The notes beneath the pieces are model-generated. The model was given only the letters and a program-made list of their open reading frames with translations, had not been told where the DNA came from and did not search any database. From assembly GCA_020622085.1 (NCBI GenBank), contig JAHRYM010000001.1:743117-807116 (forward strand): a DNA stretch of 64,000 bases, given 5' to 3'. The stretch comes from Paracoccaceae bacterium (lineage in GTDB: Bacteria; Pseudomonadota; Alphaproteobacteria; Rhodobacterales; Rhodobacteraceae). Shown piece after piece: positions 45,346 to 54,462 of the stretch. Position 1 is the first letter of the stretch. Each line of letters begins with the position of its first letter. The position numbers and the translations under genes were made by a program.

Positions 45346-46143
45346 TCAGGTGGTCTTTGGCACCCGGCCTTTCCGGCGGGCAGGGGTCATCCGTGCAAGA
45401 AGCAATGCCGCGGCAATGACGACCGTTCCGACGATGATGACAAAGGCTGCCGAGGCGATGGCGGGGCTGATGTTTTCCTTCAGTGTCGAGAACATCTGCC
45501 GCGCCAGCGTGCGCTGGTTGGGGCCGGCGACGAAGAGGGTCAGCACCACCTCGTCGAGCGAGGTCGCAAAGGCCAGCGCGGCGCCCGAGAGCACCCCCGG
45601 CATGGCCAGGGGCAGCGTCACCAGCCGGAACACCCGCCAGGGAGAGGCGCCAAGGCTTTCGGCCGCGCGTTCCACCCGCCTGTCGACGCCCGCAAGCGCG
45701 CCCGAGACCGAGATCACGACAAAGGGCATGGCGATCACGCTATGTGCCACGATCACCGAGAAATAGGTCGAGTTGATGCCAAGGGGCACGAAGACCGCCT
45801 GCATGCCGACGCCCAGAACCACCGCGGGGACGACCATCGGCAAGAGGAAAAGCGTGCGGATCTGGCTTTTCAGCCGCAGATCCTGCGACCTGAGCCCCAG
45901 CGCGGCAAGGGTTCCCAGCACGGTTGCAAGAACCGTGGTGGAACTGGCGATGATCGCGCTGTTCAGGATCGACCGGTTCCAGGTCTGGTTGGTTGCCAGT
46001 TCGTTGAACCAGCGCATGGAAAACCGCGGGATCGGATAGGTGAGGAAGGCGCTCGAGGTGAAGGCAAGCGGCAGGATCACCAGAAGCGGCGCGACAAGGA
46101 AGATGACGATCAAAGTGGCGTAGACGGCCTTGGCGTATCTCAT
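45346..46143 (-). CDS. ABC transporter permease, PotC-like
   Basis: A 265-aa permease from ATG 46143 (an upstream in-frame start at 46194 lies inside the previous gene). Six TM helices and the cytoplasmic EAA loop RAAESLGASPWRVFRLVTLPLAMPG. PotC-type permease of the spermidine/putrescine/quaternary-amine transporter family. It follows the PotB-like gene by 4 bp. Confidence 0.9.
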   Translation of the reverse strand: MRYAKAVYATLIVIFLVAPLLVILPLAFTSSAFLTYPIPRFSMRWFNELATNQTWNRSILNSAIIASSTTVLATVLGTLAALGLRSQDLRLKSQIRTLFLLPMVVPAVVLGVGMQAVFVPLGINSTYFSVIVAHSVIAMPFVVISVSGALAGVDRRVERAAESLGASPWRVFRLVTLPLAMPGVLSGAALAFATSLDEVVLTLFVAGPNQRTLARQMFSTLKENISPAIASAAFVIIVGTVVIAAALLLARMTPARRKGRVPKTT

Positions 46144-46147
46144 CTGC

Positions 46148-47314
46148 CTACCTCGCCTGTCCGGGTTCGCGCGAAAGACGGTTGTAGAGCGCATAAAGCA
46201 CCAGCGTCAGAACCAGCAGGATCAGGCCCAGCGCGGCCGCCATGCTCCAGTTCGCCGAGCCGGTCGCATAGAAGGCGATGACCGAAGAAATCATCTGGTC
46301 GGTCGCGCCGCCGATCAGCGCGGGCGTGATGTAGTAGCCAATCGCCGACATGAAGACGAGAAGCATCCCCGAGATGACGCCCCGCAGGCTGAGCGGCAGG
46401 AGAACCCGCAGGAAGGCCCGCACCGGATGCGCGCCGAGCGAGGCCGCCGCCCCCATCAGGTTGCCCGGCACGGTCAGCAGCACCGAATAGATCGGCAGCA
46501 CCATGAAGGGCAGCAGCACATGCGTCATCGCCAGCACGACGCCGAAGCGGTTGTAGATCAGGGCCAGCGGCCCGTTCGTGAGGCCAAGGCCCATCAGCGC
46601 CTGGTTGATGAGGCCGTTTTCCTGCAGAAGGATCATCCAGGCCGCCGTCCGCACCAGAAGCGATGTCCAGAGCGGCAGAAGAACCGCGCCCAAAAGCAGC
46701 GCGCGCTTCCATCCGGTGACGGAAGCCGTGACCATCGCGTAGGGCAGGCCGATCAGCAGGCAGCACAATGTGACCAGCGCGCTTGTCCAGAGCGTGCGCA
46801 GGATGATCGCGGCATTGGCCGAACTGCCTTCGGGCATCGCCTTGATCGCGCCGTCGGCGCCGCGTTCCATATCGATCGAGGCCAGCAGATAGGCATCGGT
46901 ATAGGGCGAGGCATTTTCGCGGATCGCCAGCCAATAGGCGGTATCACCCCAGCGCTTGTCGATCTCGACCAGCGGAATCTCGGGCGTTTCCTTCAACGCC
47001 GTCACGGTCTTGCCCATCAGCGACCGGAACCCCGACTTCGAGGCATTGAGCCGCCGGGTCACATCGCCCATCGCCATTTCGTCGGTATTGGCGGCAATGT
47101 CGGCGCGAAATGCGGCCTGCACCTCGTCCGAGGGAAGATCCTTGCCGTTCCAGCCGGAAATCGCCGAAGCAGTATGGGGCAGGACACGCGAAATCGCCGG
47201 ATCGGAGATGGCCTGCGAGATCACCGTGATCAGTGGCCAGACGAAGAACATCCCCAGAAAGACCAGGAGCGGCGCAATCAGGACCAGCGCCTTGAGTTGC
47301 GGCGCGCGGCTCAT
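46148..47314 (-). CDS. ABC transporter permease, PotB-like
   Basis: A 388-aa permease from ATG 47314. It is longer than the usual ~300 aa because of a periplasmic insert after TM1 (~45-170, rich in charged residues, with FRSLMGKTVTALKETPEIPLVEIDKRWG). The EAA loop GAAASLGAHPVRAFLRVLLPLSLRG is present. Such inserts occur in PotB-like permeases of Alphaproteobacteria. Overlaps the ATPase gene by 4 nt. Confidence 0.9.
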   Translation of the reverse strand: MSRAPQLKALVLIAPLLVFLGMFFVWPLITVISQAISDPAISRVLPHTASAISGWNGKDLPSDEVQAAFRADIAANTDEMAMGDVTRRLNASKSGFRSLMGKTVTALKETPEIPLVEIDKRWGDTAYWLAIRENASPYTDAYLLASIDMERGADGAIKAMPEGSSANAAIILRTLWTSALVTLCCLLIGLPYAMVTASVTGWKRALLLGAVLLPLWTSLLVRTAAWMILLQENGLINQALMGLGLTNGPLALIYNRFGVVLAMTHVLLPFMVLPIYSVLLTVPGNLMGAAASLGAHPVRAFLRVLLPLSLRGVISGMLLVFMSAIGYYITPALIGGATDQMISSVIAFYATGSANWSMAAALGLILLVLTLVLYALYNRLSREPGQAR

Positions 47315-48387
47315 GGGGCGATGATCCAGCCGTCGGCAGGACGAAAGCCAAGGGCGACCGATGCGCCATTGGGCCATTCGGCGGCCTTGCGCGGCACGCG
47401 GGCGATGATCCGGCCCGCCGGGGTGGTGACGACAATGCGCAGGTGGTCGCCCTGATAGATTGTATCGGCGACCTCACCGCGCAGGCTGTTCAGGCCGGCA
47501 GGGGCGTCGTTCGGGCCGTGCAGGTCGATCCGTTCGGGGCGCAGCGACAGCAGCGCGGCATCACCGACCGCCAGACCCGTTGCGCCGTCGGCCCGCAGCA
47601 CGCTGCCATCCGGCATGGTCAGCGCGATCTTGCTGCCGTCAACGCCCGTGACCTTGCCCGGGAGCAGGTTGGTTTCACCGATGAACTCGGCCACGAAGCG
47701 GTTCGCCGGATGGTCGTAGACTTGCCGCGGGGTCGCGCATTGCTGGATCTGGCCCTTGTCGAACACGGCAATGCGGTCCGACATGGTCAGCGCCTCGTCC
47801 TGGTCATGGGTGACGAAGATGATCGTCAGGCCAAGGCGGTGGTGGAGCTCGCGGATATCAAGCTGCATCTGTTCGCGCAGCTGCTTGTCCAGCGCGCCCA
47901 AAGGCTCGTCCATCAGCACCACGCGCGGCTCGAACACCAGCGAACGCGCCAACGCCACGCGCTGTTGCTGGCCGCCCGACAACTGGCCGGGCATGCGGTC
48001 GCTCAGGTGGCCAAGCTGCACCATGTCGAGCGCGCGCTTGACGCGGGCGGCGATGTCGGATTTCGCCGTGCCGCGCATTTCCAGCGGGAAGGCCACGTTG
48101 CGGGCGATGTTCATATGCGGGAACAGCGCGTAGTTCTGGAACACCACGCCCATGTCGCGCTTGTAGGTGGGCACTCCGTTCAGGCGTTGCCCGTCAAGGA
48201 TGATCGCGCCCTTGGTGACGGTTTCGAACCCGGCGAGCATCATCAGGAGCGTCGTCTTGCCCGAACCGGAGGGGCCAAGAAGGCTCACGAATTCACCGCG
48301 GGCGATGTCCAGATCCAGGTCTTCGACGACACGGACGGTGCCGTAGTCCTTCGTGACCTTGTCAAAGCGGATGAAGCTTTCTGCCAC
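47311..48387 (-). CDS. ABC transporter ATPase, PotA-like
   Basis: A 358-aa ATPase. The GTG at 48387 is chosen because GGGGGA lies 3-8 nt before it; an upstream ATG at 48408 has no such site. Walker A LLGPSGSGKTTLL, signature QLSGGQQQRVALARSL, Walker B VVLMDEPLGALD, switch His FVTHDQDEAL, and a C-terminal TOBE domain (~270-355, ALLSLRPERIDLHGPND). It energises the PotB/PotC-like permeases. Confidence 0.93.
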   Translation of the reverse strand: MAESFIRFDKVTKDYGTVRVVEDLDLDIARGEFVSLLGPSGSGKTTLLMMLAGFETVTKGAIILDGQRLNGVPTYKRDMGVVFQNYALFPHMNIARNVAFPLEMRGTAKSDIAARVKRALDMVQLGHLSDRMPGQLSGGQQQRVALARSLVFEPRVVLMDEPLGALDKQLREQMQLDIRELHHRLGLTIIFVTHDQDEALTMSDRIAVFDKGQIQQCATPRQVYDHPANRFVAEFIGETNLLPGKVTGVDGSKIALTMPDGSVLRADGATGLAVGDAALLSLRPERIDLHGPNDAPAGLNSLRGEVADTIYQGDHLRIVVTTPAGRIIARVPRKAAEWPNGASVALGFRPADGWIIAP

Positions 48388-48455
48388 GATTCCCCCTTCG
48401 CGCAGCAAGGGACGTGTTTTTGGCGCAGTCTTCGCTGCCAGTCCCTGTCAATTGA

Positions 48456-48487
48456 GAGGGCCGGCCGGATTGTGCGGTCCGGCCCTC
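48456..48487 (-). promoter_or_regulatory. Hairpin between binding-protein and ATPase genes
   Basis: GAGGGCCGG and CCGGCCCTC form a perfect 9-bp stem around a 14-nt loop just after the binding-protein stop codon (48498) in the operon direction. No T tract follows. Such hairpins stabilise the upstream binding-protein mRNA or cut downstream transcription, giving an excess of binding protein. Confidence 0.55.
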
Positions 48488-48497
48488 CTGAAGTCTG

Positions 48498-49559
48498 TTA
48501 CTGGGCGATCCAGGCGTTGAACCGTTCAGTCAGTTCCTCGGAATTGTCGACCCAGAAATCGACGTTGAGCGGGATCGAGACCGCGAGGTTGTCGGCATAG
48601 GTCGGCAGGTCGGGCGCATACTGGGCATCAACCATTTCCGCCGCCGCTTTCACGGGCAAACCGTAGGCGACATGGGCCGGCAGTTTCGAAAGGTTCTCGG
48701 GCGCATTGGCGAAGGCGATGAAGTCCATGCCTTCGTCCTTGTTCTCGGCGCCCTTGAGGATCACCCAGCTGTCGACGGCATAGATGCTCTGGTTCCAGAC
48801 CAGCTTCATGTTGGTGCCTTCGGTCTTGTTCAGGCCGGTGATCCGGCCGTTGTAGACGGTCGACATCACCACATCGCCGGTTTGCAGCATCGAAAGCGGC
48901 TGCGCGCCGGCTTCCCACCAGATCAGGTTCGGGCGCAGTTCGTCGAGCTTCTTGAAGGCACGGTCGACCCCTTCGGGGGTGGACAGCACGTCGTAGACTT
49001 CATTGGCGGGCACGCCATCGGCCATAAGCGCGAATTCCAGCGAATATTTCGCGCCCTTGCGCATGCCGCGCTTGCCGGGGAATTTCTTCACATCCCAGAA
49101 ATCGGCCCAGCTTTGCGGCACGTCGCCGGTCATCTTGTTGCCGTCATAGGAAATGGCGACCGACCAGACGATATGGCCCGCACCGCAATCCGAGGCGCCG
49201 CTGTCGATATAGGAGTCCTTGCCGCCGAGCTTTTCCCAGTCAAGCTTTTCATAGATTCCATCGGTGCAGCCAAGCGCCAGTTCCTCGGCCTCGACCTGCA
49301 CCACGTCCCAGTTGGGCTGGCCGGCCTTGACCTTGGATTGCAGCACGCCGTAGCCGCCTTCCCAGGCTTCATCCAGCACGGGCTTGCCGATCTTTTCGGA
49401 GAAGGGCTTGAAGAACAGTTCGCGCTGGGCGTCCTGGAAGGTGCCGCCGAAGGACACAACGGTGAGGTCGCGCGCACCGGCGGTGGTGGCGGAAAGCGCC
49501 AGAACCGCCGCGCCCGCGGCGAGGGCGTTGCGATACCATGCTGTCTTGTACTTGGTCAT
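48498..49559 (-). CDS. ABC transporter periplasmic binding protein, PotD-like
   Basis: A 353-aa protein from ATG 49559 with signal peptide (NALAAGAAVLALSATTAGA). Family 1 extracellular binding-protein pattern: LTVVSFGGTFQDAQRELFFKPFSEKIG, WDVVQVEAEELALGC, AISYDGNKMTGDVPQSWADFWDVKKFPGKRGMR, and GDVVMSTVYNGRI. The clade commonly binds polyamines or other amino compounds; ligand unknown. It follows the HisD-like gene with a 74-bp gap, so enzyme and transporter may form one operon. Confidence 0.88.
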   Translation of the reverse strand: MTKYKTAWYRNALAAGAAVLALSATTAGARDLTVVSFGGTFQDAQRELFFKPFSEKIGKPVLDEAWEGGYGVLQSKVKAGQPNWDVVQVEAEELALGCTDGIYEKLDWEKLGGKDSYIDSGASDCGAGHIVWSVAISYDGNKMTGDVPQSWADFWDVKKFPGKRGMRKGAKYSLEFALMADGVPANEVYDVLSTPEGVDRAFKKLDELRPNLIWWEAGAQPLSMLQTGDVVMSTVYNGRITGLNKTEGTNMKLVWNQSIYAVDSWVILKGAENKDEGMDFIAFANAPENLSKLPAHVAYGLPVKAAAEMVDAQYAPDLPTYADNLAVSIPLNVDFWVDNSEELTERFNAWIAQ

Positions 49560-49633
49560 TGGTGTTTTCTCCCTGTTTTGCAGCGACGTTACAACCGCCG
49601 CGCCGATCTGATCAAGTCCGCGCGACGGAATTC

Positions 49634-50917
49634 TCAATTCTGCTCGATCCGGAAGGCTGCGGCGCGGCGGTGGCCTTCCAGACCTTCCGATGCGCTTTGG
49701 CGAATGGCGGGCAGCGCCACCTGGGCGATGGCGTCGTCTTCCAGCCACTGGTGGGTGCAGATCTTCACATAGGCCCCGACCCAGAGCCCGCCGGTATAGC
49801 GGCCCGCCGCCATCGTCGGCAGGGTGTGGTTGGTGCCGATGCATTTGTCGGAATAGACCACCGAGGCGTTTTCCCCGATGAAAAGCGAGCCATAGCTGGA
49901 AAGCTTCAGCGCCAGTGCCTTGGCGTCCTTCGTGTGGACCTGAAGATGTTCGGCTGCGATGATATCGGAATAGGCGATCATCGCGGCCTCGTCCGGCACA
50001 ACGGCAATCTCGCCATAGTCGCGCCAGGCCACGCCGGCGACGGGGGCGGTGGGCAGATCCTGCAACTGGCGTTCAACCTCGGCAAGCACCGCCTGTGCCA
50101 GCGCGGCGTCGGTGGTGATGAGGCCGACGCGGGTGCGCACGTCATGTTCGGCCTGGGCCAGCATGTCGGTGGCGATCATGCGCGGATTGCCGGTTTCGTC
50201 GGCCAGCGTGTATATCTCGCTGGGTCCGGCAAGCTGGTCGATGCCCACGGGGCCGAAGACCTGGCGCTTGGCCTCGTTGACATAGGCATTGCCGGGGCCA
50301 ACGATCTTGTCGACCTTCGGGATCGACTGGGTGCCGTAGGCCATTGCGGCAATGGCCTGGGCGCCTCCCACCCGGAATATCCGGTCGGCCCCCGACATGT
50401 GGCAACCTGCGATCATCGCCGGATGGGCATTGGGCGGCAGGCAGGCGATCACTTCCTTCACGCCCGCAACCTTGGCGGGGACGATGGTCATCACCGGGGC
50501 CGAGAGCAGCGGATAGCGCCCGCCCGGCACATAGCAACCCACCCGGTCGATCGGGATGACGCGGTGGCCCAGATGCACGCCCGGCAGCGTCTCGACTTCA
50601 AGCGGCAGGATCGTGCCCATCTGCGCACGGGCAAAGGCGGTCACGTTGTCGATGGCGAACCGGGTGTCGGCGCGGGTCTGCGGATCAAGTGCCGCCACGG
50701 CGGCCTCGCGCTCGGCCATCGTGACTTCCAGTATCTGGACGTCGGCGTTGTCGAACTGCCTTGAATAATCGCGCACGGCCGCATCGCCACGGCTGGCGAC
50801 TTCGGCAAGGATCGTCTTGACGGTGGCCTCGACCGGGGCGGTGTCGGATACCGCATCGCGCGACGGAGACTTGACGAAAGTGATGCGCCCTTCAAGGGCT
50901 TGGGGCAGTATGGTCAT
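49634..50917 (-). CDS. Histidinol dehydrogenase-family enzyme, catabolic paralogue
   Basis: A 427-aa HisD-family NAD+-dependent alcohol dehydrogenase. Visible sites: KIVGPGNAYVNEAKRQVFG, AGPSEIYTLAD, zinc ligands in LAQAEHD and SDKCIGTNH, catalytic Glu-His in AAEHL, and the C-terminal EGLEGHRRAA. It is placed with an ABC transporter and an XRE-cupin regulator, not with histidine genes. That context and the SDKCIGTNHTLPT stretch recall HpsN, the HisD relative that oxidises sulfopropanediol. The true substrate is unknown; a biosynthetic HisD role is less likely. Confidence 0.85.
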   Translation of the reverse strand: MTILPQALEGRITFVKSPSRDAVSDTAPVEATVKTILAEVASRGDAAVRDYSRQFDNADVQILEVTMAEREAAVAALDPQTRADTRFAIDNVTAFARAQMGTILPLEVETLPGVHLGHRVIPIDRVGCYVPGGRYPLLSAPVMTIVPAKVAGVKEVIACLPPNAHPAMIAGCHMSGADRIFRVGGAQAIAAMAYGTQSIPKVDKIVGPGNAYVNEAKRQVFGPVGIDQLAGPSEIYTLADETGNPRMIATDMLAQAEHDVRTRVGLITTDAALAQAVLAEVERQLQDLPTAPVAGVAWRDYGEIAVVPDEAAMIAYSDIIAAEHLQVHTKDAKALALKLSSYGSLFIGENASVVYSDKCIGTNHTLPTMAAGRYTGGLWVGAYVKICTHQWLEDDAIAQVALPAIRQSASEGLEGHRRAAAFRIEQN

Positions 50918-51042
50918 GCGGATGGTCCCGGATTTGCTGAAAGACGGTCGGGGCCAGACTATTGGGCATGTCGCGATTCACGCAATTGCCCTGCCGGCCG
51001 ATGGTGCATATGCTCACCACAATCTGTCGCAGGGAGGCGGGA

Positions 51043-51591
51043 TTGCCCCGGATCGGTCTTCATGTCCGTGAATTGCGCCGCCGCCGCCAACTGAGTTCAC
51101 GCGGGCTGGCGTCGCGGGCCGGGATTTCGCATTCCACCATCTCGCTGATCGAACGCGACCGGATGAGCCCGTCGATCGACACGCTGGGCGCCATCGTCGA
51201 TGCGCTGGGCACGACGCTGGTCGAGTTCTTTGCCGGTCTGCGCAGCAGCTACAGCTACAGCCCGGTCTATGCGCCCGAGGACTTTGTCGAAATCGGGAAT
51301 CCCGAGGAAATCTCGTATCGAGCCATCGGCTTCAACCAGCCTGCCCGGACCATGCAGATGCTGGTGGAAACCTATGCCCCCGGCGCGGACACGGGCGAGA
51401 TCTTTTCGCACGACGCGCAGGAAGGCGGATTTGTGCTGGCAGGCACGATCGAGCTGACCGTCGGCGGGGAAAGCTATCTGCTGACCGAAGGCTGCGGCTA
51501 TTACTTCGACAGCAACCTTCCGCATCGTTTCCGCAATGTCGGGCCCGGCGTGGCCAGAATAATGAGCGCGATCACCCCGCCCAGCTATTGA
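51043..51591 (+). CDS. XRE-family regulator with C-terminal cupin domain (PuuR-like)
   Basis: A 182-aa protein if started at TTG 51043, which has GGGAGG 5 nt upstream; in-frame ATGs from 50962 would add a poorly conserved leader. N-terminal HTH (LHVRELRRRRQLSSRGLASRAGISHSTISLIERDRMSPSIDTL) and C-terminal cupin (ETYAPGADTGEIFSHDAQEGGFVLAGTIELTVGGESYLLTEG, DSNLPHRFRNVG). This two-domain form includes PuuR and many repressors of amine catabolism. Divergent from the HisD-like gene, it very likely controls that operon. Confidence 0.9.
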   Translation: MPRIGLHVRELRRRRQLSSRGLASRAGISHSTISLIERDRMSPSIDTLGAIVDALGTTLVEFFAGLRSSYSYSPVYAPEDFVEIGNPEEISYRAIGFNQPARTMQMLVETYAPGADTGEIFSHDAQEGGFVLAGTIELTVGGESYLLTEGCGYYFDSNLPHRFRNVGPGVARIMSAITPPSY

Positions 51592-51818
51592 CGCAGCGCG
51601 CACCTGCAAGGCGCCCTGCGGGGCGCAGGGGGTGCGGCCGCCGCCCGGAGCGGTGTTCGGGGCGGGAAGCGCGCCCGCGCGGAACGGCGGGTTAACATGT
51701 GCGGCACACAACCAATACCTTCGATATCGGCCCGACACCCAAGATAGGGTTCGCCTGCCATCTGCCCGACTTAATTCGCCCCCAGGTCGACTACACTGGC
51801 AACCAGTTCCGGAAAGAC

Positions 51819-52523
51819 ATGCGGGTGAAGCAGATGGCCCATCACGAAGACATTGATGCCAATGTGCACGACTCGGCGCCATCCGCAGGTTTGTGGCGGT
51901 CTTTCCTGGGGCTTTTCAAGGTGAAAGCCGCAGCGGGCGACAGCGAACGGCGCCCTTCCCAGCCCCTGCATCCGCTCTTGAAATCCACCGCGCCGATGCG
52001 GATGGCCGCAACCCTGCCGGGGGCCTCGCTTTCGCTGATTTCGGATGCCCTGGGGGATGAGCCGGCAATGGTCGTCTCGGCAGAGATCCGGACATTGAAC
52101 CTGCATATCCTTCATCTGGAAACGCAGGCCGTCGATGTCGCCATCGAGACCGACCTGGAAAAGGCGGTGCGTCGGTTGACCCGCAGGCCGAGGGCCTTTT
52201 CCCTGGCTGTCATCGATATCGACAGCTTCGGCGGTATCGTCGATGTCTATGACCGGCTGCGCGATCTGCGCGACCGGATGCCATCGCTGCCGGTCATCCT
52301 GGTGACGCGGGAAACCAGCACGAATGACTTTGGCACCCACAGGCTGGCGATCACCGATGTCACGCTGCGAAAGCCGCTGTCGGTGACCATGCTGGAAATC
52401 GGGATCCTCGAGGCGATCACCAACAACCTGATCTGGCAAAGCCGTAAATATGCGCTGGATAGCTTGACCACGGGCCGGGGGCCGGGGGCCGAGACCCTGC
52501 CGCTGCCCGTCGCGGCGGAATAG
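51819..52523 (+). CDS. Stand-alone receiver-like protein
   Basis: A 234-aa protein; ATG 51819 is preferred (GGAAAG just upstream), but 51834 and a GTG at 51699 are possible. The N-terminal ~110 residues have no clear motif. The C-terminal ~120 residues read as a response-regulator receiver fold: SLAVIDIDSFGGIVDVYDRLRDL, LPVILVTRETS and VTLRKPLSVTMLEIGILEAI (Lys at the end of strand 5). The usual acidic pair before strand 1 is not evident, so it may be a pseudo-receiver. No output domain is seen. Confidence 0.6.
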   Translation: MRVKQMAHHEDIDANVHDSAPSAGLWRSFLGLFKVKAAAGDSERRPSQPLHPLLKSTAPMRMAATLPGASLSLISDALGDEPAMVVSAEIRTLNLHILHLETQAVDVAIETDLEKAVRRLTRRPRAFSLAVIDIDSFGGIVDVYDRLRDLRDRMPSLPVILVTRETSTNDFGTHRLAITDVTLRKPLSVTMLEIGILEAITNNLIWQSRKYALDSLTTGRGPGAETLPLPVAAE

Positions 52524-52758
52524 GTCAGCGGGCGCCCTGGCCGTGGGTTCTGGCGCATTCGGGGAAAGCGCCGGGCCAGCAGAGTCGTGCGGGGAAGAAC
52601 GGGCGCAAGGTGGCACACAAACATGCACCCCGCAGAACTGGCCCGTGCCACCCGTCAGGACAGGCTCTTGCGCCGGGCGCGGGCGAACGGCGGGCGGATG
52701 CGCCGCCATGAATCAAACGGCCGCCCCGATATCGCAGGCGGCCGGTTCGGGCAGGTGG

Positions 52759-52962
52759 TCAGAATGCGATCCAGTAGATCAGCGCCGCCCAGAGAAAGAG
52801 CGACAGGAACAACGCCGGAATCAGGAACCATCCCGCCGGCAGGCGTGCTTCTTCATCCGGGATATCGATCGCCAGCCGGGGATCGGCGGGAACGAAATGC
52901 GATTGGCCGGCCATTTCGGGCAGAAGTGTCGGGGCGATCTGTCGCGGTGTGATGGAGGTCAT
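52759..52962 (-). CDS. Small C-tail-anchored membrane protein
   Basis: A 67-aa protein from ATG 52962, ending in one hydrophobic helix (AGWFLIPALFLSLFLWAALIYWIAF). The N-terminal half is polar (PTLLPEMAGQSHFVPADPRLAID). A longer in-frame start at 53094 would add a basic leader without a good ribosome site. No family is recognised; flanking DNA is non-coding on both sides, so support is limited to composition and the TM helix. Confidence 0.45.
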   Translation of the reverse strand: MTSITPRQIAPTLLPEMAGQSHFVPADPRLAIDIPDEEARLPAGWFLIPALFLSLFLWAALIYWIAF

Positions 52963-53529
52963 CAATGCAGCTGCCTTCGGGCTCTGGGATGGCATGGCGC
53001 GGCGCCTTGCCCTGTCGGTCTGGAAGACCCCCGGCATGACCTTTTTTCGTGCGGGCCGGGGTGCATGGGCATGCGCGTCAACGGCATTGTTCACTTCTTG
53101 ATCCTCGAAAAATGGCGACCGCCCGTTACACCGGCAGCGAGCTGCGACATTCTACTTTCCGATCCCGCCAGTGAAGGCAGGTTCAGCCTGAAGGGTGTCA
53201 CCCTGCGGAATGCCGCGATTCAGCAAACTGGCCTTGAGGAACACGATCGCATTTCCGCCCTCGCCCGTCGCGGTATCAAATGGGTAATTGCAGACACCTT
53301 TCGGGTTATTGTTGTAAACTTCCATGAATGAATTCGCCGATAATTACGCGACTATCCCTAAGCGTCACTGGTTTACAGCCAAAAGAGCAAGTTGCCTGTC
53401 AATGGATGTAAAGGTATGCGTCGGGCTGGAAAAATACCTCACATTCGGGCAGATTGCCGGCCATTGTTGCCTTTGGTTACCAGTGATCACGATTAAGCGG
53501 TAGATGAATACGAAGGAAGGCGCAAACCA
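52963..53529. other. Non-coding, lower-GC region upstream of the LuxR-type regulator
   Basis: No convincing gene in about 570 bp. The last 200 bp are AT-richer than the surroundings. TCACTGGT (53365-53372) and its inverted copy ACCAGTGA (53479-53486) flank the presumed promoter of the regulator gene at 53530 and could be a pair of operator half-sites. Nothing else recognisable. Confidence 0.4.
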
Positions 53530-54162
53530 ATGAACGGGACTCCCGTTGAACTTTCAATTCTCATTGCGGATGACCACAAGCTTATTCTTGATGTGCTGGG
53601 GGCATACCTCTCCAAGGACGGTGACATGGCGGTTGCGACGGCCGCCAGCCTGCAGGAGGCGGTCGAGAAGATGGCCGAGACAGGGGGATTTGACGTTGTC
53701 CTGCTTGATCTCGACATGCCCGGGATGAACGGCGGCCAAGGCGTTGCAAGCGCGCTCGAGGCGAATGCCGGCAAGCCTGTCGTGCTGTTTTCCGGCGATG
53801 TTCCCGATCCGGTGTTGCAGGATGCGCTGGCCGCAGGGGCAATGGGCCTGTTCCCGAAGACGTTGCCGATCAAGACACTGAAGAATGCGATCCGCTTTGT
53901 TGCCGCTGGCGAAACCTATATGCCGCCAAGTTATCTGACCAAGGACATGCGCGTAGAAGCGGGCGGGGAAAACCCGCTCACGAACAAGGAAATGATTGTC
54001 CTGCGGGGTTTGTGCCTTGGCAAGGCGAACAAGGAAATCGCGCGGGAGATGACGCTGAGCGATGTGACAATCAAGATGCATGTCCGGTCGATATGCGCCA
54101 AGCTTGGTGCGGCAAACCGCACCCAGGCCGCGATGATCGCAAGGCAGCGCCGGCTGGCCTGA
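53530..54162 (+). CDS. LuxR/NarL-type response regulator
   Basis: A 210-aa regulator. Receiver: ILIADDHKLILDVL, phospho-acceptor Asp in VVLLDLDMPGMNGGQG (~58), VVLFSGD and LFPKTLP (Lys). C-terminal LuxR HTH: LTNKEMIVLRGLCLGKANKEIAREMTLSDVTIKMHVRSICAKLGAANRTQAAMIA. It is clearly paralogous to the convergent regulator at 54463-55128. No kinase is adjacent on this strand; the hybrid kinase at 55903 is a possible partner. Confidence 0.9.
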   Translation: MNGTPVELSILIADDHKLILDVLGAYLSKDGDMAVATAASLQEAVEKMAETGGFDVVLLDLDMPGMNGGQGVASALEANAGKPVVLFSGDVPDPVLQDALAAGAMGLFPKTLPIKTLKNAIRFVAAGETYMPPSYLTKDMRVEAGGENPLTNKEMIVLRGLCLGKANKEIAREMTLSDVTIKMHVRSICAKLGAANRTQAAMIARQRRLA

Positions 54163-54340
54163 ATTGCGGCGCAAAGCCTGCCGCCGTTATTCTGCCGCAA
54201 TTGCCCGAAAAAAGTCGTAATTACCGCCAAAGGATAATGGAAACCAGACAGGAGTATGGGTTATAAAATGCCGGGTGATCTGGCAGATATGAATGGCGCG
54301 ACAAACCTTGCGCATTTTTCACACCACCCACCACCACTGC

Positions 54341-54377
54341 CCGATCGTCCTTGCCCTGGACGGTCGGGTTTTTCTTT
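54341..54377 (+). terminator. Rho-independent terminator
   Basis: CCGATCGTCC-ttgccct-GGACGGTCGG is a 10-bp stem (one G-T pair) followed by GTTTTTCTTT. It lies 180 bp after the LuxR regulator gene at 53530 and before the convergent regulator; the 300 bp between the two genes hold no other recognisable feature. This is the only hairpin in the window with a proper T tract. Confidence 0.8.
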
Positions 54378-54462
54378 CGGCCACCCGGATGGGCTGAAAC
54401 GGCCTTTGGCGGAAATGGGGGAGGGACGTGGCTTCCGGGCGCGGGGCGCGGGGCGCGGGCGG

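Noticed and set aside
53365-53486. TCACTGGT / ACCAGTGA inverted pair upstream of the LuxR regulator as a firm operator
   Set aside because: An 8-bp match with over 100 bp spacing can occur by chance; only mentioned within the intergenic entry.
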